64,000 nt of DNA from NCBI RefSeq assembly GCF_000720255.1, contig NZ_JOJE01000009.1, forward strand, positions 119,841-183,840. Reading direction: 5' to 3'. Shown in pieces: positions 35,471 through 45,081 of this stretch. Each line of letters opens with the position of its first letter. Within the stretch, counting starts at the first letter, position 1. The notes beneath the pieces are model-generated. The model was not told the origin of the DNA. It saw nothing but the letters and a program-made list of their open reading frames with translations, and did not search any database. The position numbers and the translations under genes are program-made. The stretch is from Streptomyces griseus subsp. griseus. Lineage in GTDB: Bacteria; Actinomycetota; Actinomycetes; Streptomycetales; Streptomycetaceae.

Positions 35471-38218
35471 ATGAAGCAGCAGGGTGCGCATTCCGACGAC
35501 ACGGAGGGCACCTCTGCCGCTGCGTCACGCCCTGACCCGCCCGAGGCGGACGGACAGGGCGCCCCCGAGGCGAACGCCACCGCCGGGCAGCAGGCTGAGG
35601 CCGACTTCGTGGACGAGGTGCACGCCGACGAGGTGGAGGGCGACGAACCGCTGCTCCCCGCGCGCGTGCACCGCCCCTCCGACCTGATGCGGCTGCTGGT
35701 CGGTGTCCTCGCGATCGTCGTGCTGCTCGGGATCGCCGCCTTCGCGCACGGCACCACCTCGGGCCTGGAACAGGACATCAACAAGGGCACCGGGCAGGCC
35801 CCGGACCTGTTGATCAAGATCGCGGGGCTGGCCTCCAGCATCGCGATCCTGCTGGTGCCGGTCGCGTTCGCCATCGAGCGGCTGATCAAACGCGACGGGC
35901 TGCGCATCGCGGACGGCGTCCTCGCGGCGGTCCTCGCGCACGGTGTGACACTGGCCACCGACCTCTGGGTCGCCAAGGCCGCCCCCGACTCGATCCAGGA
36001 AGCGCTCACCCAGCCCTCCCCCGGCGACATCCATGCCCTCACCGACCCGGTGCACGGCTATCTCGCCCCGGTCATCGCGTATATGACGGCCGTGGGCATG
36101 TCACGCAGGCCGCGCTGGCGCGCGGTGCTGTGGATCGTGCTGCTCCTCGACGCGTTCTCCATGCTGGTCACCGGCTACACCACACCGTTCTCGATCATCC
36201 TGACGGTGCTGATCGGCTGGACCGTGGCCTACGGCACGCTGTACGCGGTCGGCTCGCCCAACGTCCGCCCCACCGGACGGACGCTGATGGCGGGCCTCAG
36301 GCACGTCGGCTTCCACCCGGTGAGCGCGGCCCGCGAGGAGGTGTCGGACACCCCGGAGACCGGCGACCGCGGCCGCCGCTACTTCGTGACCCTCGAGGAC
36401 GGCCCCCCACTGGATGTGACGGTGGTCGACCGTGAGCAGCAGGCTCAGGGCTTCTTCTACCGCGCGTGGCGCAATCTGACGCTGCGCGGCTTCGCCACAC
36501 GCAGCAGCCTCCAGTCGCTTCGCCAGGCCCTGGAGCAGGAGGCGCTGCTCGCCTACGCGGCCATCGCGGCCGGCGCCAACGCGCCCAAGCTGATCGCGAC
36601 CTCCGAACTCGGCCCCGACGCCGTCATGCTCGTCTACGAGCACACGGGGGGCCGCACCCTCGACTCGCTGCCGGACGAGGAGATCACCGACGAGCTGCTG
36701 CGGGACACCTGGCACCAGGTGCGGGCCCTGCAGTCCCGGCGCATCGCGCACCGCCGGCTGGTGGGTGACGCGGTCCTGGTGGATCGTTCCGGCACGGTGA
36801 TCCTCACCGACCTGCGCGTCGGCGAGATCGCGGCCGGTGACCTGCTGCTGCGTATGGACATCTCCCAACTGCTGGTGACATTGGGCCTGCGGGTGGGTGC
36901 CGAGCGCGCCGTGGATGCGGCGGTGGCCGTGCTCGGCCCGGACGCCGTGGCCGGCTGCCTCCCGATGCTGCAGCCCATCGCCCTCAGCCGCTCCACGCGC
37001 GCGACGCTGCGCAGACTGGCCCGGGAACGCGCCCAGCGCGAGCGCGAGGCGGTGCTGGAGGCGTCCCGGCAGGCCAAGCAGGCCCGCCTGGAGACGGCCG
37101 GCGCCGACGAGGCCGCGACCGTGAAAGACAAGGCCGACAAGAAGGCCGTACGGGCGGAGGCGCGCGCCGAGAAGCGGGCCATCGACGAGGCCCTGGAGGA
37201 GGCGCGCGAGGACGATCTGCTCACGCTCATCCGGCACGAGGTGCTGCGGATCAGGCCGCAGGCCCCGGTCGAGCCGGCCCGCCTGGAGCGGGTGCGGCCC
37301 CGCACTCTGATCAGTTTCATCGCCGGCGCCATCGGCGCGTACTTCCTGCTGACGCAGCTCACCCACATCGAGTTCGGTCCGCTCGTCGCCAACGCCGAGT
37401 GGGGCTGGGTCGCGGCGGCCGTGCTGTTCTCGGCGCTGAGCTATGTCGCCGCGGCGATGAGCCTGCTGGGATTCGTGCCGGAGCGCGTGCCGTTCCCGCG
37501 GACGGTGGCCGCGCAGGTCGCCGGGTCGTTCGTGAAGATCGTCGCACCGGCCGCGGTCGGTGGAGTGGCCCTCAACACCCGTTTCCTGCAGCGCGCGGGG
37601 GTGCGGCCCGGGCTCGCGGTGGCCAGCGTGGGCGCCTCCCAACTGTTCGGGCTCGGCTGTCACATCCTCATGCTGCTGTCCTTCGGTTACCTGACCGGCA
37701 CCGAGAAGACACCGTCGCTGTCGCCGTCCCGGACCGTCATCGCGGGTCTGCTCACCGTGGCGGTGCTGGTGCTCGTGGTGACCTCGGTGCCGTTCCTGCG
37801 GAAGTTCGTCGTCACGCGCGTGCGGTCGCTGTTCGCCGGTGTCGTACCCCGCATGCTGGACGTGCTCCAGCGGCCGCAGAAGCTGATCACCGGCATCGGC
37901 GGCATGCTGCTGCTCACCGCCTGCTTCGTGATGTGCCTGGACGCGTCGATCCGCGCGTTCGGTGACCAGTCGACCAACCTCAGCATCGCCAGCGTCGCCG
38001 TCGTCTTCCTCGCCGGTAACGCGCTCGGATCCGCCGCCCCGACGCCGGGCGGTGTCGGCGCGGTCGAGGCGACCCTCACAGTCGGTCTGATCGCCGTCGG
38101 ACTTCCCAAGGAGGTCGCGGCGCCCGCGGTCCTGCTGTTCCGGCTGCTCACCCTGTGGATCCCGGTGCTGCCGGGCTGGCTGGCCTTCAACCAGTTGACC
38201 CGCAAGGGCGCGTTGTAG
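35471..38218 (+). CDS. Multidomain membrane protein with flippase-like (LPG-synthase TM) domain
   Basis: 915 residues. Residues 1-60 are acidic and disordered. Hydrophobic segments follow at about 70-95, 110-130, 140-155, 180-200 and 215-260. A soluble middle part (about 290-520) resembles a degenerate protein-kinase fold (LIATSELGPDAVMLVYEHTGG, then HRRLVGDAVLVDRSG and ILTDLRVGEI). A charged helical stretch (EAVLEASRQAKQARL...) precedes seven or more C-terminal membrane segments with the lysylphosphatidylglycerol-synthase TM pattern (FVKIVAPAAVGGVALNTRFLQR, PTPGGVGAVEA). Likely a lipid or lipid-linked flippase; substrate unknown. ATG with AAGAAGAGACG leader. Confidence 0.8.
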   Translation: MKQQGAHSDDTEGTSAAASRPDPPEADGQGAPEANATAGQQAEADFVDEVHADEVEGDEPLLPARVHRPSDLMRLLVGVLAIVVLLGIAAFAHGTTSGLEQDINKGTGQAPDLLIKIAGLASSIAILLVPVAFAIERLIKRDGLRIADGVLAAVLAHGVTLATDLWVAKAAPDSIQEALTQPSPGDIHALTDPVHGYLAPVIAYMTAVGMSRRPRWRAVLWIVLLLDAFSMLVTGYTTPFSIILTVLIGWTVAYGTLYAVGSPNVRPTGRTLMAGLRHVGFHPVSAAREEVSDTPETGDRGRRYFVTLEDGPPLDVTVVDREQQAQGFFYRAWRNLTLRGFATRSSLQSLRQALEQEALLAYAAIAAGANAPKLIATSELGPDAVMLVYEHTGGRTLDSLPDEEITDELLRDTWHQVRALQSRRIAHRRLVGDAVLVDRSGTVILTDLRVGEIAAGDLLLRMDISQLLVTLGLRVGAERAVDAAVAVLGPDAVAGCLPMLQPIALSRSTRATLRRLARERAQREREAVLEASRQAKQARLETAGADEAATVKDKADKKAVRAEARAEKRAIDEALEEAREDDLLTLIRHEVLRIRPQAPVEPARLERVRPRTLISFIAGAIGAYFLLTQLTHIEFGPLVANAEWGWVAAAVLFSALSYVAAAMSLLGFVPERVPFPRTVAAQVAGSFVKIVAPAAVGGVALNTRFLQRAGVRPGLAVASVGASQLFGLGCHILMLLSFGYLTGTEKTPSLSPSRTVIAGLLTVAVLVLVVTSVPFLRKFVVTRVRSLFAGVVPRMLDVLQRPQKLITGIGGMLLLTACFVMCLDASIRAFGDQSTNLSIASVAVVFLAGNALGSAAPTPGGVGAVEATLTVGLIAVGLPKEVAAPAVLLFRLLTLWIPVLPGWLAFNQLTRKGAL

Positions 38219-38290
38219 GACGACGGCGGCCTTACCTCGGACGGCTCGTGCCCCGCGCGCCGCGCCGGGCCCGACCCCAGGATGGGTTGC

Positions 38291-39835
38291 ATGCCGAAGC
38301 CCTCCCGCCTGCGCACCGCTGGCCTCACAGCCGTCGCCGTCCTGCTGTCCTCCCTGGCGGCGGCCTGCGGCGACGACGCGGGTGACGAGGACCTGTCGGC
38401 CCAGAAACTGAGCTGGAAGGACTGCCCGGCACCGTCCCAGGCGGAGGGCGGAGGCACCGCCCCGTCGCCCCTGCCGGACGGCGACCCGTGGCAGTGCGCC
38501 ACTCTCAGGGTGCCCCTCGACTGGGACGAACCGCAGGGCGACACCATCGGGCTCGCGCTGATCCGGGCGAAGGCGAGCGGCGAGGCGAGCCGGCGGATCG
38601 GCTCCCTGGTGTTCAACTTCGGCGGGCCCGGCGGCTCCGGCGTCACCACGCTGCACGCCTTCGGCCAGGACTACGCGGCCTTGCGCACCCGCTACGACCT
38701 GGTCAGCTTCGACCCGCGCGGGGTCGGCCGCAGCGCCCCCGTCCGCTGCGAGAACGACCCACAGCTCGACGCCTACTTCCAGCAGGACATGACGCCCGAC
38801 GACGCCACGGAACGCTCCGAGTTCCTCGACAGCACCAAGGAGTTCAACGAGGCCTGCGAGGACAACTCGAAGGGGATGCTGCCGCACGTGCGCACGACCG
38901 ACGCGGCCCACGACATGGACCTGATGCGCCAGGTCCTCGGCGACGACAAGCTGTACTACTTCGGCATCTCCTACGGCACCGAACTCGGCGGCGTCTACGC
39001 CCACCTGTTTCCCCGGACCGTGGGCCGGGCCGTCTTCGACGCGGTCGTCGATCCGACGCAGACACCCGAGCAGGGCTCACTGGGGCAGGCCAGGGGATTC
39101 CAACGGGCCCTCGACAACTTCGCCGAGAACTGCACCTCGCAGACCGAGGAATGCCCGGTCGGCGCCACTCCACAGGACGTGAAGAACCGTATCGCCCGGC
39201 TGCTCGAGGACCTCGACGTCAGACCCATCCCGGGCGTCTTCCCCCGTGAACTGACCCAGAGCGCCGCCATCAGCGGGATCGCCCAGTCGCTCTACTCCCA
39301 GGAGTTCTGGAAGTACCTCACCGAAGGTCTTGAACAGGCGTACGACGGGGACGGGAAGATCCTGATGCTGCTGTCCGACTCGATGAACGGACGCGGCGAG
39401 AACCGTGAGTACAGCAACATCACCGCCGCCAACGTGTCCATCAACTGTGCCGACGACAGGCCGCGCTACGACAGTAACTACGTGCAGCGGAAGCTGCCCG
39501 AGTTCCGGGCGGCCTCGGCGCTCTTCGGCGACTACCTGGCGTGGGGCCTGACCAGCTGCACCGACTGGGCCGTGCGGGGCGCCGCCGACCACCCGGACGT
39601 CAGCGCGCCCGGATCGGCGCCGATCCTCGTCGTGGGCAACACCGGCGACCCGGCCACGCCGTACGAGGGCGCGAAGAAGATGGTCGACGCCCTCGGCCCG
39701 GGCGTGGGGGTCGAGCTGACGTACAAGGGGCAGGGGCATGGCGCGTACGACAGCGGCAACAAGTGCGTGCAGGGCGCGGTGGACGGCTATCTGCTGGAGG
39801 GGAAGGTTCCGGCCGCCGGGACCGTCTGCTCCTAG
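38291..39835 (+). CDS. Lipoprotein alpha/beta-hydrolase, tripeptidyl-aminopeptidase-like (TAP/SlpD/E group), copy 1
   Basis: 514 residues. Lipoprotein signal ending in LAAAC with lipidated C26, then an acidic linker. Mature part is the alpha/beta-hydrolase fold of Streptomyces tripeptidyl aminopeptidases: FNFGGPGGSGV oxyanion loop, SFDPRGVG, nucleophile elbow YFGISYGTELGG, and GNTGDPATPYE with the acid, followed by the catalytic His in GQGHGAYD. Exported to the outer membrane face, it should cut tripeptides from protein N-termini. The next gene is a close paralogue in tandem. ATG at 38291 chosen because AGGATGGG precedes it; 38282 is also in frame. Confidence 0.9.
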   Translation: MPKPSRLRTAGLTAVAVLLSSLAAACGDDAGDEDLSAQKLSWKDCPAPSQAEGGGTAPSPLPDGDPWQCATLRVPLDWDEPQGDTIGLALIRAKASGEASRRIGSLVFNFGGPGGSGVTTLHAFGQDYAALRTRYDLVSFDPRGVGRSAPVRCENDPQLDAYFQQDMTPDDATERSEFLDSTKEFNEACEDNSKGMLPHVRTTDAAHDMDLMRQVLGDDKLYYFGISYGTELGGVYAHLFPRTVGRAVFDAVVDPTQTPEQGSLGQARGFQRALDNFAENCTSQTEECPVGATPQDVKNRIARLLEDLDVRPIPGVFPRELTQSAAISGIAQSLYSQEFWKYLTEGLEQAYDGDGKILMLLSDSMNGRGENREYSNITAANVSINCADDRPRYDSNYVQRKLPEFRAASALFGDYLAWGLTSCTDWAVRGAADHPDVSAPGSAPILVVGNTGDPATPYEGAKKMVDALGPGVGVELTYKGQGHGAYDSGNKCVQGAVDGYLLEGKVPAAGTVCS

Positions 39836-39970
39836 CGTGACGCACGGTGCTGGGCAAGAGCGCAGGTCAAAGGGTTATCCACAGGCTTCGGCAGCTGTGG
39901 TGCGGTCCGCCTACGATGGCCTGACCACCGTCCGCGACCGAAGTGCGGGCGGCTTGCGAGGGGGAATGGG

Positions 39971-41539
39971 ATGGGTCGTTTCGTCAGGTGGACGGCGTTG
40001 GGCGCCGCCGCCGCGTTGCTGGTGACGGGCTGTAGCGGCGGCTCGTCGTCCGACGGCAAGAGCGGCAAGGGAGGGCAGCGCCAGGGCAGTGACCGCCCGT
40101 CCGCCACCGCGCCGTCCTCGGGCTCCGGGACCAACGCCCTGCCCTCTTCCCTGACCTCGCAGAAGCTCGACTGGGGGCGGTGCCGGGCGACCGGGGACTC
40201 CCCCGCTCCGGGCAGCGACTGGCAGTGCGCGCTGCTGAAGGTACCGCTGGACTGGTCGAAGCCGGGCGGCCGGACCATGGAACTGGCGATGATCCGCAGC
40301 AAGGCCCGGGGCAAGGACCGCATCGGTTCACTGCTGTTCAACTTCGGCGGCCCCGGCGGCTCCGGAGTCGACTCCATGCCGTCGTACGCCTCGACGGTCT
40401 CCTCCCTGCACGAGCGGTACGACCTGGTCAGCTGGGACCCGCGGGGCGTGGGTGCGCGGGGCGGGATCCGCTGCCGCGACGACAAGCAGATCCAGGCCGC
40501 CGAGGAGAAGATCGACGCCACGCCGGACACCCCGGCGGAGGAGCAGGCGTACTTCCAGGACGCCGAGGACTTCGCCAAGGGCTGCCAGAAGGACGCCGGG
40601 GACCGGATGGCCCACGTGTCGACCACTGACACCGCGCGCGACATGGACCTGATGCGCCAGGTCCTCAGCGACAGCAGGATGCACTACTTCGGCATCTCCT
40701 ACGGCACCGAACTCGGCGGCGTCTACGCCCACCTCTTCCCCCGGAACGTGGGGCGGATCATCCTCGACGCGGTGGTCGACCCGAGCGCCGACACCGTGGG
40801 GCACGCCGAGAACCAGGCCCGGGGCTTCCAGCGCGCGCTGGACGACTACCTGAAGTCGACCGGCCAGGACCCGCGGCAGGGCACCCGGAAGATCGCCGAC
40901 CTGCTGAAGCGAATCGACGCGAAGCCGCTGCCGACCTCGTCGGGCCGCACGCTCACCCAGACCCTGGCGGTCACCGGCATCGTCCTCCCGCTGTACAGCG
41001 AGGCCGGCTGGCCGACCCTCACCAACGCCCTGAAGGCGGCCGAGGCCGGAGACGGCACCGGGCTGCTCACCCTGGCCGACGGCTACAACGAGCGGGACGC
41101 CTCCGGGCACTACGGCACGACGACCCATGCGCAGCGGGTCATCTCGTGCCTGGACGACAAGCAGCGGCCGACCTCGGCGGAGACGAGGAAGCGTCTGCCC
41201 GCGTTCGAGCAGATATCGCCCGTCTTCGGTGACTTCCTCGCCTGGGACACGGCGGGCTGGTGCCACGACTGGCCCGTGGCCGGTCAGTTCGACACCCCGG
41301 AGGTGAGTGCCCCGGGCGCGGCTCCGATCCTGGTGGTCGGCAACACCGGCGACCCGGCCACCCCTTACGAGGGCGCCCGCAGGATGGCCGACGAACTCGG
41401 CAAGGACGTCGGCGTCGTACTCACCTGGAAGGGCGAGGGCCACGGCGCCTACGGCAGCGGCAGCGACTGCGTCGACTCCACGGTGAACGCGTACCTCCTC
41501 AAGGGCACGGCCCCGAAGGACGGCAAGGTCTGCGCATGA
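39971..41539 (+). CDS. Lipoprotein alpha/beta-hydrolase, tripeptidyl-aminopeptidase-like, copy 2
   Basis: 522 residues. Lipobox LVTGC with C21, followed by a Ser/Gly/Lys-rich linker of ~35 residues. The hydrolase core is like copy 1: FNFGGPGGSGVD, SWDPRGVGARG, YFGISYGTELGGVYAHLF, GNTGDPATPYEGA, GEGHGAYG. The two share long identical stretches around the nucleophile elbow, showing tandem duplication and divergence. Predicted extracytoplasmic aminopeptidase. A 135-base gap between the two holds no other gene; each has its own start. Confidence 0.9.
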   Translation: MGRFVRWTALGAAAALLVTGCSGGSSSDGKSGKGGQRQGSDRPSATAPSSGSGTNALPSSLTSQKLDWGRCRATGDSPAPGSDWQCALLKVPLDWSKPGGRTMELAMIRSKARGKDRIGSLLFNFGGPGGSGVDSMPSYASTVSSLHERYDLVSWDPRGVGARGGIRCRDDKQIQAAEEKIDATPDTPAEEQAYFQDAEDFAKGCQKDAGDRMAHVSTTDTARDMDLMRQVLSDSRMHYFGISYGTELGGVYAHLFPRNVGRIILDAVVDPSADTVGHAENQARGFQRALDDYLKSTGQDPRQGTRKIADLLKRIDAKPLPTSSGRTLTQTLAVTGIVLPLYSEAGWPTLTNALKAAEAGDGTGLLTLADGYNERDASGHYGTTTHAQRVISCLDDKQRPTSAETRKRLPAFEQISPVFGDFLAWDTAGWCHDWPVAGQFDTPEVSAPGAAPILVVGNTGDPATPYEGARRMADELGKDVGVVLTWKGEGHGAYGSGSDCVDSTVNAYLLKGTAPKDGKVCA

Positions 41540-41608
41540 CGGCGGCGCGACGCCACAACGGTTTTCAAGTGTGTTGCCGCGGTGGGGTGTTACTGATTCG
41601 ATCCTCGA

Positions 41609-42069
41609 ATGGCAGAGATCAAGGAGCCCTGGGGGCTCAGTGCGCTCGGTGCGGGGCATGTGTCGGCGGAGCCCAGGCGAAGATGGCGGTCGACCTTGTG
41701 GCACCGACGCCCAAAGAAGCCTTTGAACAGGCTGGAGCGGCGGTTGCCAGGCTGCGGACCGTACTGCGGGAGCACGGAATACCCGACTCCGACGTATCCG
41801 GATCACGCCTCGCCCTCCAGTCGGAGTTCAAGGGCTACGGCGCGGACCGGACGCGGCCGCACGACGCAAGGCCGAGGTCTACGCGGATGCCTGCCGTGTG
41901 CGGCTCGGTCCTGTCGTGCACATCCAGGACGTCGACCCGGAATCGGTCGGGCTGCGCAGCCACGGGAATCGCATCGGACGCGATCCCGAATCCGACGGTG
42001 TCTTCGCCCCCGGGGCGGTGCGGCGTCGAGGCCGCCGTATTGCTCGGCTTCAGCCTGTTGCCAGACTGA
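41609..42069 (+). pseudogene. Decayed SIMPL-domain (DUF541) gene
   Basis: Fragments of one SIMPL-type protein lie in order but in different frames. In frame of 41609: MAEIKEPWGLSALGAGHVSAEP. Then another frame, about 41680-41850: APTPKEAFEQAGAAVARLRT and LREHGIPDSDVSGSRLALQS. Then the third frame, 41849-42020: AAARRKAEVYADACRVRLGP and VVHIQDVDPESVGL. Finally the second frame again gives the typical end VEAAVLLGFSLLPD and a stop at 42067-42069. The middle of the domain is missing between the second and third parts. Intact SIMPL proteins are about 200-240 residues. This is a frameshifted, deleted relic. No other gene occupies 41540-42142. Confidence 0.75.
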
Positions 42070-42074
42070 CGACG

Positions 42075-42114
42075 GAAGCCCACGGCGTCCGAACTGGTCG
42101 GCGCCGTGGGCTTC
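42075..42114. terminator. Hairpin after moeZ
   Basis: GAAGCCCACGGCG (42075-42087) is complementary to CGCCGTGGGCTTC (42102-42114), 13 bp with a 14-base loop. It lies 28 bases after the moeZ stop on the reverse strand and also after the SIMPL relic. No U-tract. Confidence 0.65.
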
Positions 42115-42142
42115 GTCAGCCTCGCTGGAGCGAGAGCGGTGA

Positions 42143-43321
42143 TCAGTAGACCGGCTTGTCGGGTTCGATCTGGTTGACCCAGCCGATGACGCCGCCGCCG
42201 ACGTGGACGGCGTCGGAGAAGCCCGCGGACTTCAGGACCGCGAGAACTTCCGCACTGCGGACACCCGTCTTGCAGTGCAGGACGATCTTCTTGTCCTGGG
42301 GCAGGCTCTCCAGGGCGGTGCCCATGAGGAACTCGTTCTTCGGGATCAGCCTGGCGCCCGGGATCGAGACGATCTCGTACTCGTTGACCTCGCGAACGTC
42401 GATGATGTCGATGTTCTCGCCGTCGTCGATCCACTCCTTGAGCTGCTTCGGAGTGATCGTCGAGCTGGCGGCCGCCTCCTGGGCCTCCTCGGAGACGACG
42501 CCGCAGAAGGCCTCGTAGTCGATGAGCTCGGTGACGGTCGGGTTCTCACCGCAGACCGCGCAGTCCGGGTCCTTGCGGACCTTGACCTGGCGGTACTGCA
42601 TCTCCAGGGCGTCGTAGATCATCAGGCGGCCGACGAGCGGCTCGCCGATGCCCGCGAGGAGCTTGATGGCCTCGTTGACCTGGATGGAACCGATGGACGC
42701 GCACAGCACGCCGAGCACGCCACCCTCGGCGCAGGAGGGGACCATGCCGGGGGGCGGGGGCTCCGGGTAGAGGCAGCGGTAGCAGGGACCGTGCTCGGAC
42801 CAGAAGACGGAGGCCTGGCCGTCGAAGCGGTAGATCGAGCCCCAGACGTACGGCTTGTTCAGCAGCACGCACGCGTCATTGACCAGGTAGCGGGTCGCGA
42901 AGTTGTCCGTGCCGTCGACGATCAGGTCGTACTGGCTGAAGATGTCCATCACGTTGTCGGCCTCGAGCCGCTCCTCGTGAAGGACCACGTTCACGTACGG
43001 GTTGATGCCCAGGACGGAGTCACGCGCGGACGCGGCCTTGGAGCGGCCGATGTCGGACTGGCTGTGGATGATCTGGCGCTGCAGGTTCGACTCGTCGACC
43101 TCGTCGAACTCCACGATGCCGAGCGTGCCGACACCGGCCGCGGCCAGGTACATCAACGCCGGCGAGCCCAGGCCGCCAGCGCCCACACACAGCACCTTGG
43201 CGTTCTTCAGCCGCTTCTGCCCGTCCATCCCGACGTCGGGGATGATCAGGTGGCGGGAGTACCTGCGGACCTCGTCTACGGTGAGCTCGGAGGCGGGCTC
43301 GACCAGGGGTGGCAACGACAC
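42143..43321 (-). CDS. moeZ: MoeZ: adenylyltransferase/sulfurtransferase with rhodanese domain
   Basis: 392 residues from a GTG (43319-43321) with GGAG four bases upstream. The N-terminal ThiF/MoeB domain has GAGGLGSP (about 48-55), the DEVDESNLQRQ loop, DGTDNFATRYLVND, and zinc pairs CYRC and CAVC. A C-terminal rhodanese domain carries its active-site Cys in LHCKTGVRSAE, near residue 350. MoeZ adenylates and thiolates MoaD/CysO/ThiS-type sulfur carriers, feeding molybdopterin, cysteine, thiamine and thio-antibiotic synthesis. It fits with moaE at 10250-10711. Confidence 0.95.
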   Translation of the reverse strand: MSLPPLVEPASELTVDEVRRYSRHLIIPDVGMDGQKRLKNAKVLCVGAGGLGSPALMYLAAAGVGTLGIVEFDEVDESNLQRQIIHSQSDIGRSKAASARDSVLGINPYVNVVLHEERLEADNVMDIFSQYDLIVDGTDNFATRYLVNDACVLLNKPYVWGSIYRFDGQASVFWSEHGPCYRCLYPEPPPPGMVPSCAEGGVLGVLCASIGSIQVNEAIKLLAGIGEPLVGRLMIYDALEMQYRQVKVRKDPDCAVCGENPTVTELIDYEAFCGVVSEEAQEAAASSTITPKQLKEWIDDGENIDIIDVREVNEYEIVSIPGARLIPKNEFLMGTALESLPQDKKIVLHCKTGVRSAEVLAVLKSAGFSDAVHVGGGVIGWVNQIEPDKPVY

Positions 43322-43384
43322 GGGGACTCCGTTGGTCGGTCAATCACTACGGTTGTTCTCCCTGTAACACTGCCATGGCCTTCT

Positions 43385-44134
43385 TCATTCCGAGACACCT
43401 GTTCCGATACGCGAGACGATGTCGTCCCAGTAGCCGGGCATGGTCTGCCAGGGATCGGTGTGGCCGTCGCGGTCCGTGTGGTCGGTGAAGTAGATCGTCG
43501 CCGCGCCCTGCCAGCGGGCGACGCGCAGGGCCTCGTCGAGGTGGCCGCGGGGCACGCCGTGGACGAAGTGGCAGAAGCGGTCGGGCGGGTAGTCGGCGGT
43601 CCATTCGGCCACCTGCGACCAGCGGTAGTCGCTCCAGGAACCGGAGAAGGTCACCAGCTGGTCGGCGTTCTCGGCGTAGCCCGGGTGGGGGTGGGTGCCG
43701 TGGCCGAGGACGATGTGGGCGCCGTCGCGAAGGGTGCGGAGCGTGGTCACCGTGCGGCGGACCTCGGGGAGCTTGCCGCGTCCGGCGGGGCAGCGGTCCA
43801 GGAGGAAACCGTCGACCTGGTACCAGTCGAGGTAGCGCTGGGCGTCGGAGACCACCTTGGCGAAGGAGCGGGCGCCGTGGGCGGCATCGAGGTGGCCGAG
43901 GACGCGGACACCTCCGTTGCGCAGCCGCCCGGCGGCCGCCAGACAGTGCGGGTCGGGCCGGACGCCGGGGCCGTCGGCCACGTTGAGGACCACCCAGTGC
44001 AGGGGGGTGCCGGGGCGGGTGAGCTCGCCCCACTCGGCGGGCGCGAGGAGGGGGTGCGCGAAGCCCGGGACGCCGAAGCCGAGGCGTACGTCGGTGTCCG
44101 CGGTGCCCGCCGCCGAACTGGTCAGATACGGCAC
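43385..44134 (-). CDS. Spherulin-4-like glycoside hydrolase family protein
   Basis: 249 residues. A (beta/alpha)8-type sequence with the spherulation-specific family 4 landmarks: VPGFAHPLLAPAEW at the start, HWVVLNVADGPG, LGHLDAAHGARSF, the YQVDGFLLDRCP strand with an acidic pair, and VTFSGSWSDYRW. No signal peptide is evident, so export is unclear. Relatives are predicted alpha-galactosaminidases that trim galactosamine-containing polysaccharides. It overlaps the upstream epimerase by 13 bases, so it is co-translated in the polysaccharide operon. Start chosen at the ATG 44132-44134. Confidence 0.8.
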   Translation of the reverse strand: MPYLTSSAAGTADTDVRLGFGVPGFAHPLLAPAEWGELTRPGTPLHWVVLNVADGPGVRPDPHCLAAAGRLRNGGVRVLGHLDAAHGARSFAKVVSDAQRYLDWYQVDGFLLDRCPAGRGKLPEVRRTVTTLRTLRDGAHIVLGHGTHPHPGYAENADQLVTFSGSWSDYRWSQVAEWTADYPPDRFCHFVHGVPRGHLDEALRVARWQGAATIYFTDHTDRDGHTDPWQTMPGYWDDIVSRIGTGVSE

Positions 44135-45081
44135 GCCGCCTCCATCCAGATGTCGGCCAGGGACTCCTCCAGGTTGATCCGGGGGCGCCAGCCGAGCCGG
44201 TCGCGTGCGGTGCGCACGTCGGCCTGCTGCCAGTTGCCGCAGCCGTCGGGGTACGGATACGCGACGGGGGCCGTGTGGTCCGACTCGGAGCGCGGGTGCC
44301 CGACGGCGGACCGCAGGGGGCCGTGGTGTCCGTCGAGTTCGTGGAGGGCGCCGCCGTACCCGGCGACGCGGGCGAGGATCGCGGCGGCGTCGCGCAGGCG
44401 CACGGCGCGGCCCGAGCCGATGTTGATGACGCCCTGCGCCGCGGAGAGGGAGGCCGCGTGCACGGCACGGGCGACGTCGCGCACGTCGACGAAGTCGCGC
44501 TGGGCACCCAGACCGGCGAGCTTGAGCTCGCCGTCGCCGGACTGCATGGCGCGGCGCATGGCCTCGGCGAGGCGGCCGAGCGGGGAGCCGGCCGGGGTGC
44601 CGGGGCCGGCGGGCGAGAAGACGCGCAGGACGACGGCGTCCAGACCGGAGCCCAGCACGAGCTCGGTGGCGGCGAGTTTGCTGACGCCGTACGGGCCGCC
44701 GGGGCGGGGGACGGCGTCCTCGGCGGTGGAGGAGCCGGGCTGGCTGGGTCCGTACTCGGCGCCGCAGCCGATCTGCACCAGACGGGCACCGCAGCCGCTG
44801 CGGCGCAGCGCCTCGCAGACGGTGGCGACGGCGACGGTGTTGTGCCGGGTGAGTTCGCGGGCGCCGCCGCGGGTGGCGCCCGCGCAGTTGACGACGACAC
44901 CGGGGTGGACCGCGTCGAAGAAGCGGGTGAGCGCGCCGGGGCTGCCGGACGCGAGGTCGAAGCGGACGTCGGCGTCGTCGCCGCGGCCGAGCGCGGTGAG
45001 CTGGACGGCCGGGTCGGCGATCAGGCGGTCGGCGACGAAGCGGCCGAGGTAGCCGTTGGCTCCGATCAGCAGGACCCTCAT
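44122..45081 (-). CDS. NAD-dependent nucleotide-sugar epimerase/dehydratase
   Basis: 319 residues, extended SDR. GANGYLG at 8-14 (nucleotide binding), VVNCAGATRGG, IGCGAEYGPSQ with Ser-like position, and YGVSK with the catalytic Tyr-Lys. The C-terminal part includes RDFVDVRDVARAV, typical of sugar epimerases. Together with the PelF-like transferase it could supply a 4-epimerised UDP-sugar. The start overlaps the stop of a 27-codon ORF (ATGA) and the end overlaps the spherulin-4-like gene. Confidence 0.85.
   Translation of the reverse strand: MRVLLIGANGYLGRFVADRLIADPAVQLTALGRGDDADVRFDLASGSPGALTRFFDAVHPGVVVNCAGATRGGARELTRHNTVAVATVCEALRRSGCGARLVQIGCGAEYGPSQPGSSTAEDAVPRPGGPYGVSKLAATELVLGSGLDAVVLRVFSPAGPGTPAGSPLGRLAEAMRRAMQSGDGELKLAGLGAQRDFVDVRDVARAVHAASLSAAQGVINIGSGRAVRLRDAAAILARVAGYGGALHELDGHHGPLRSAVGHPRSESDHTAPVAYPYPDGCGNWQQADVRTARDRLGWRPRINLEESLADIWMEAACRI

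Noticed and set aside
36101..39004. Reverse-strand frame of 967 codons across the flippase and first aminopeptidase genes
   Set aside because: Spans two genuine genes on the other strand and reads as Arg/Gly/His-rich low complexity.
42143..43321. ThiF-domain gene as plain MoeB or ThiF
   Set aside because: The C-terminal rhodanese domain with CKTGVRS identifies the MoeZ type.
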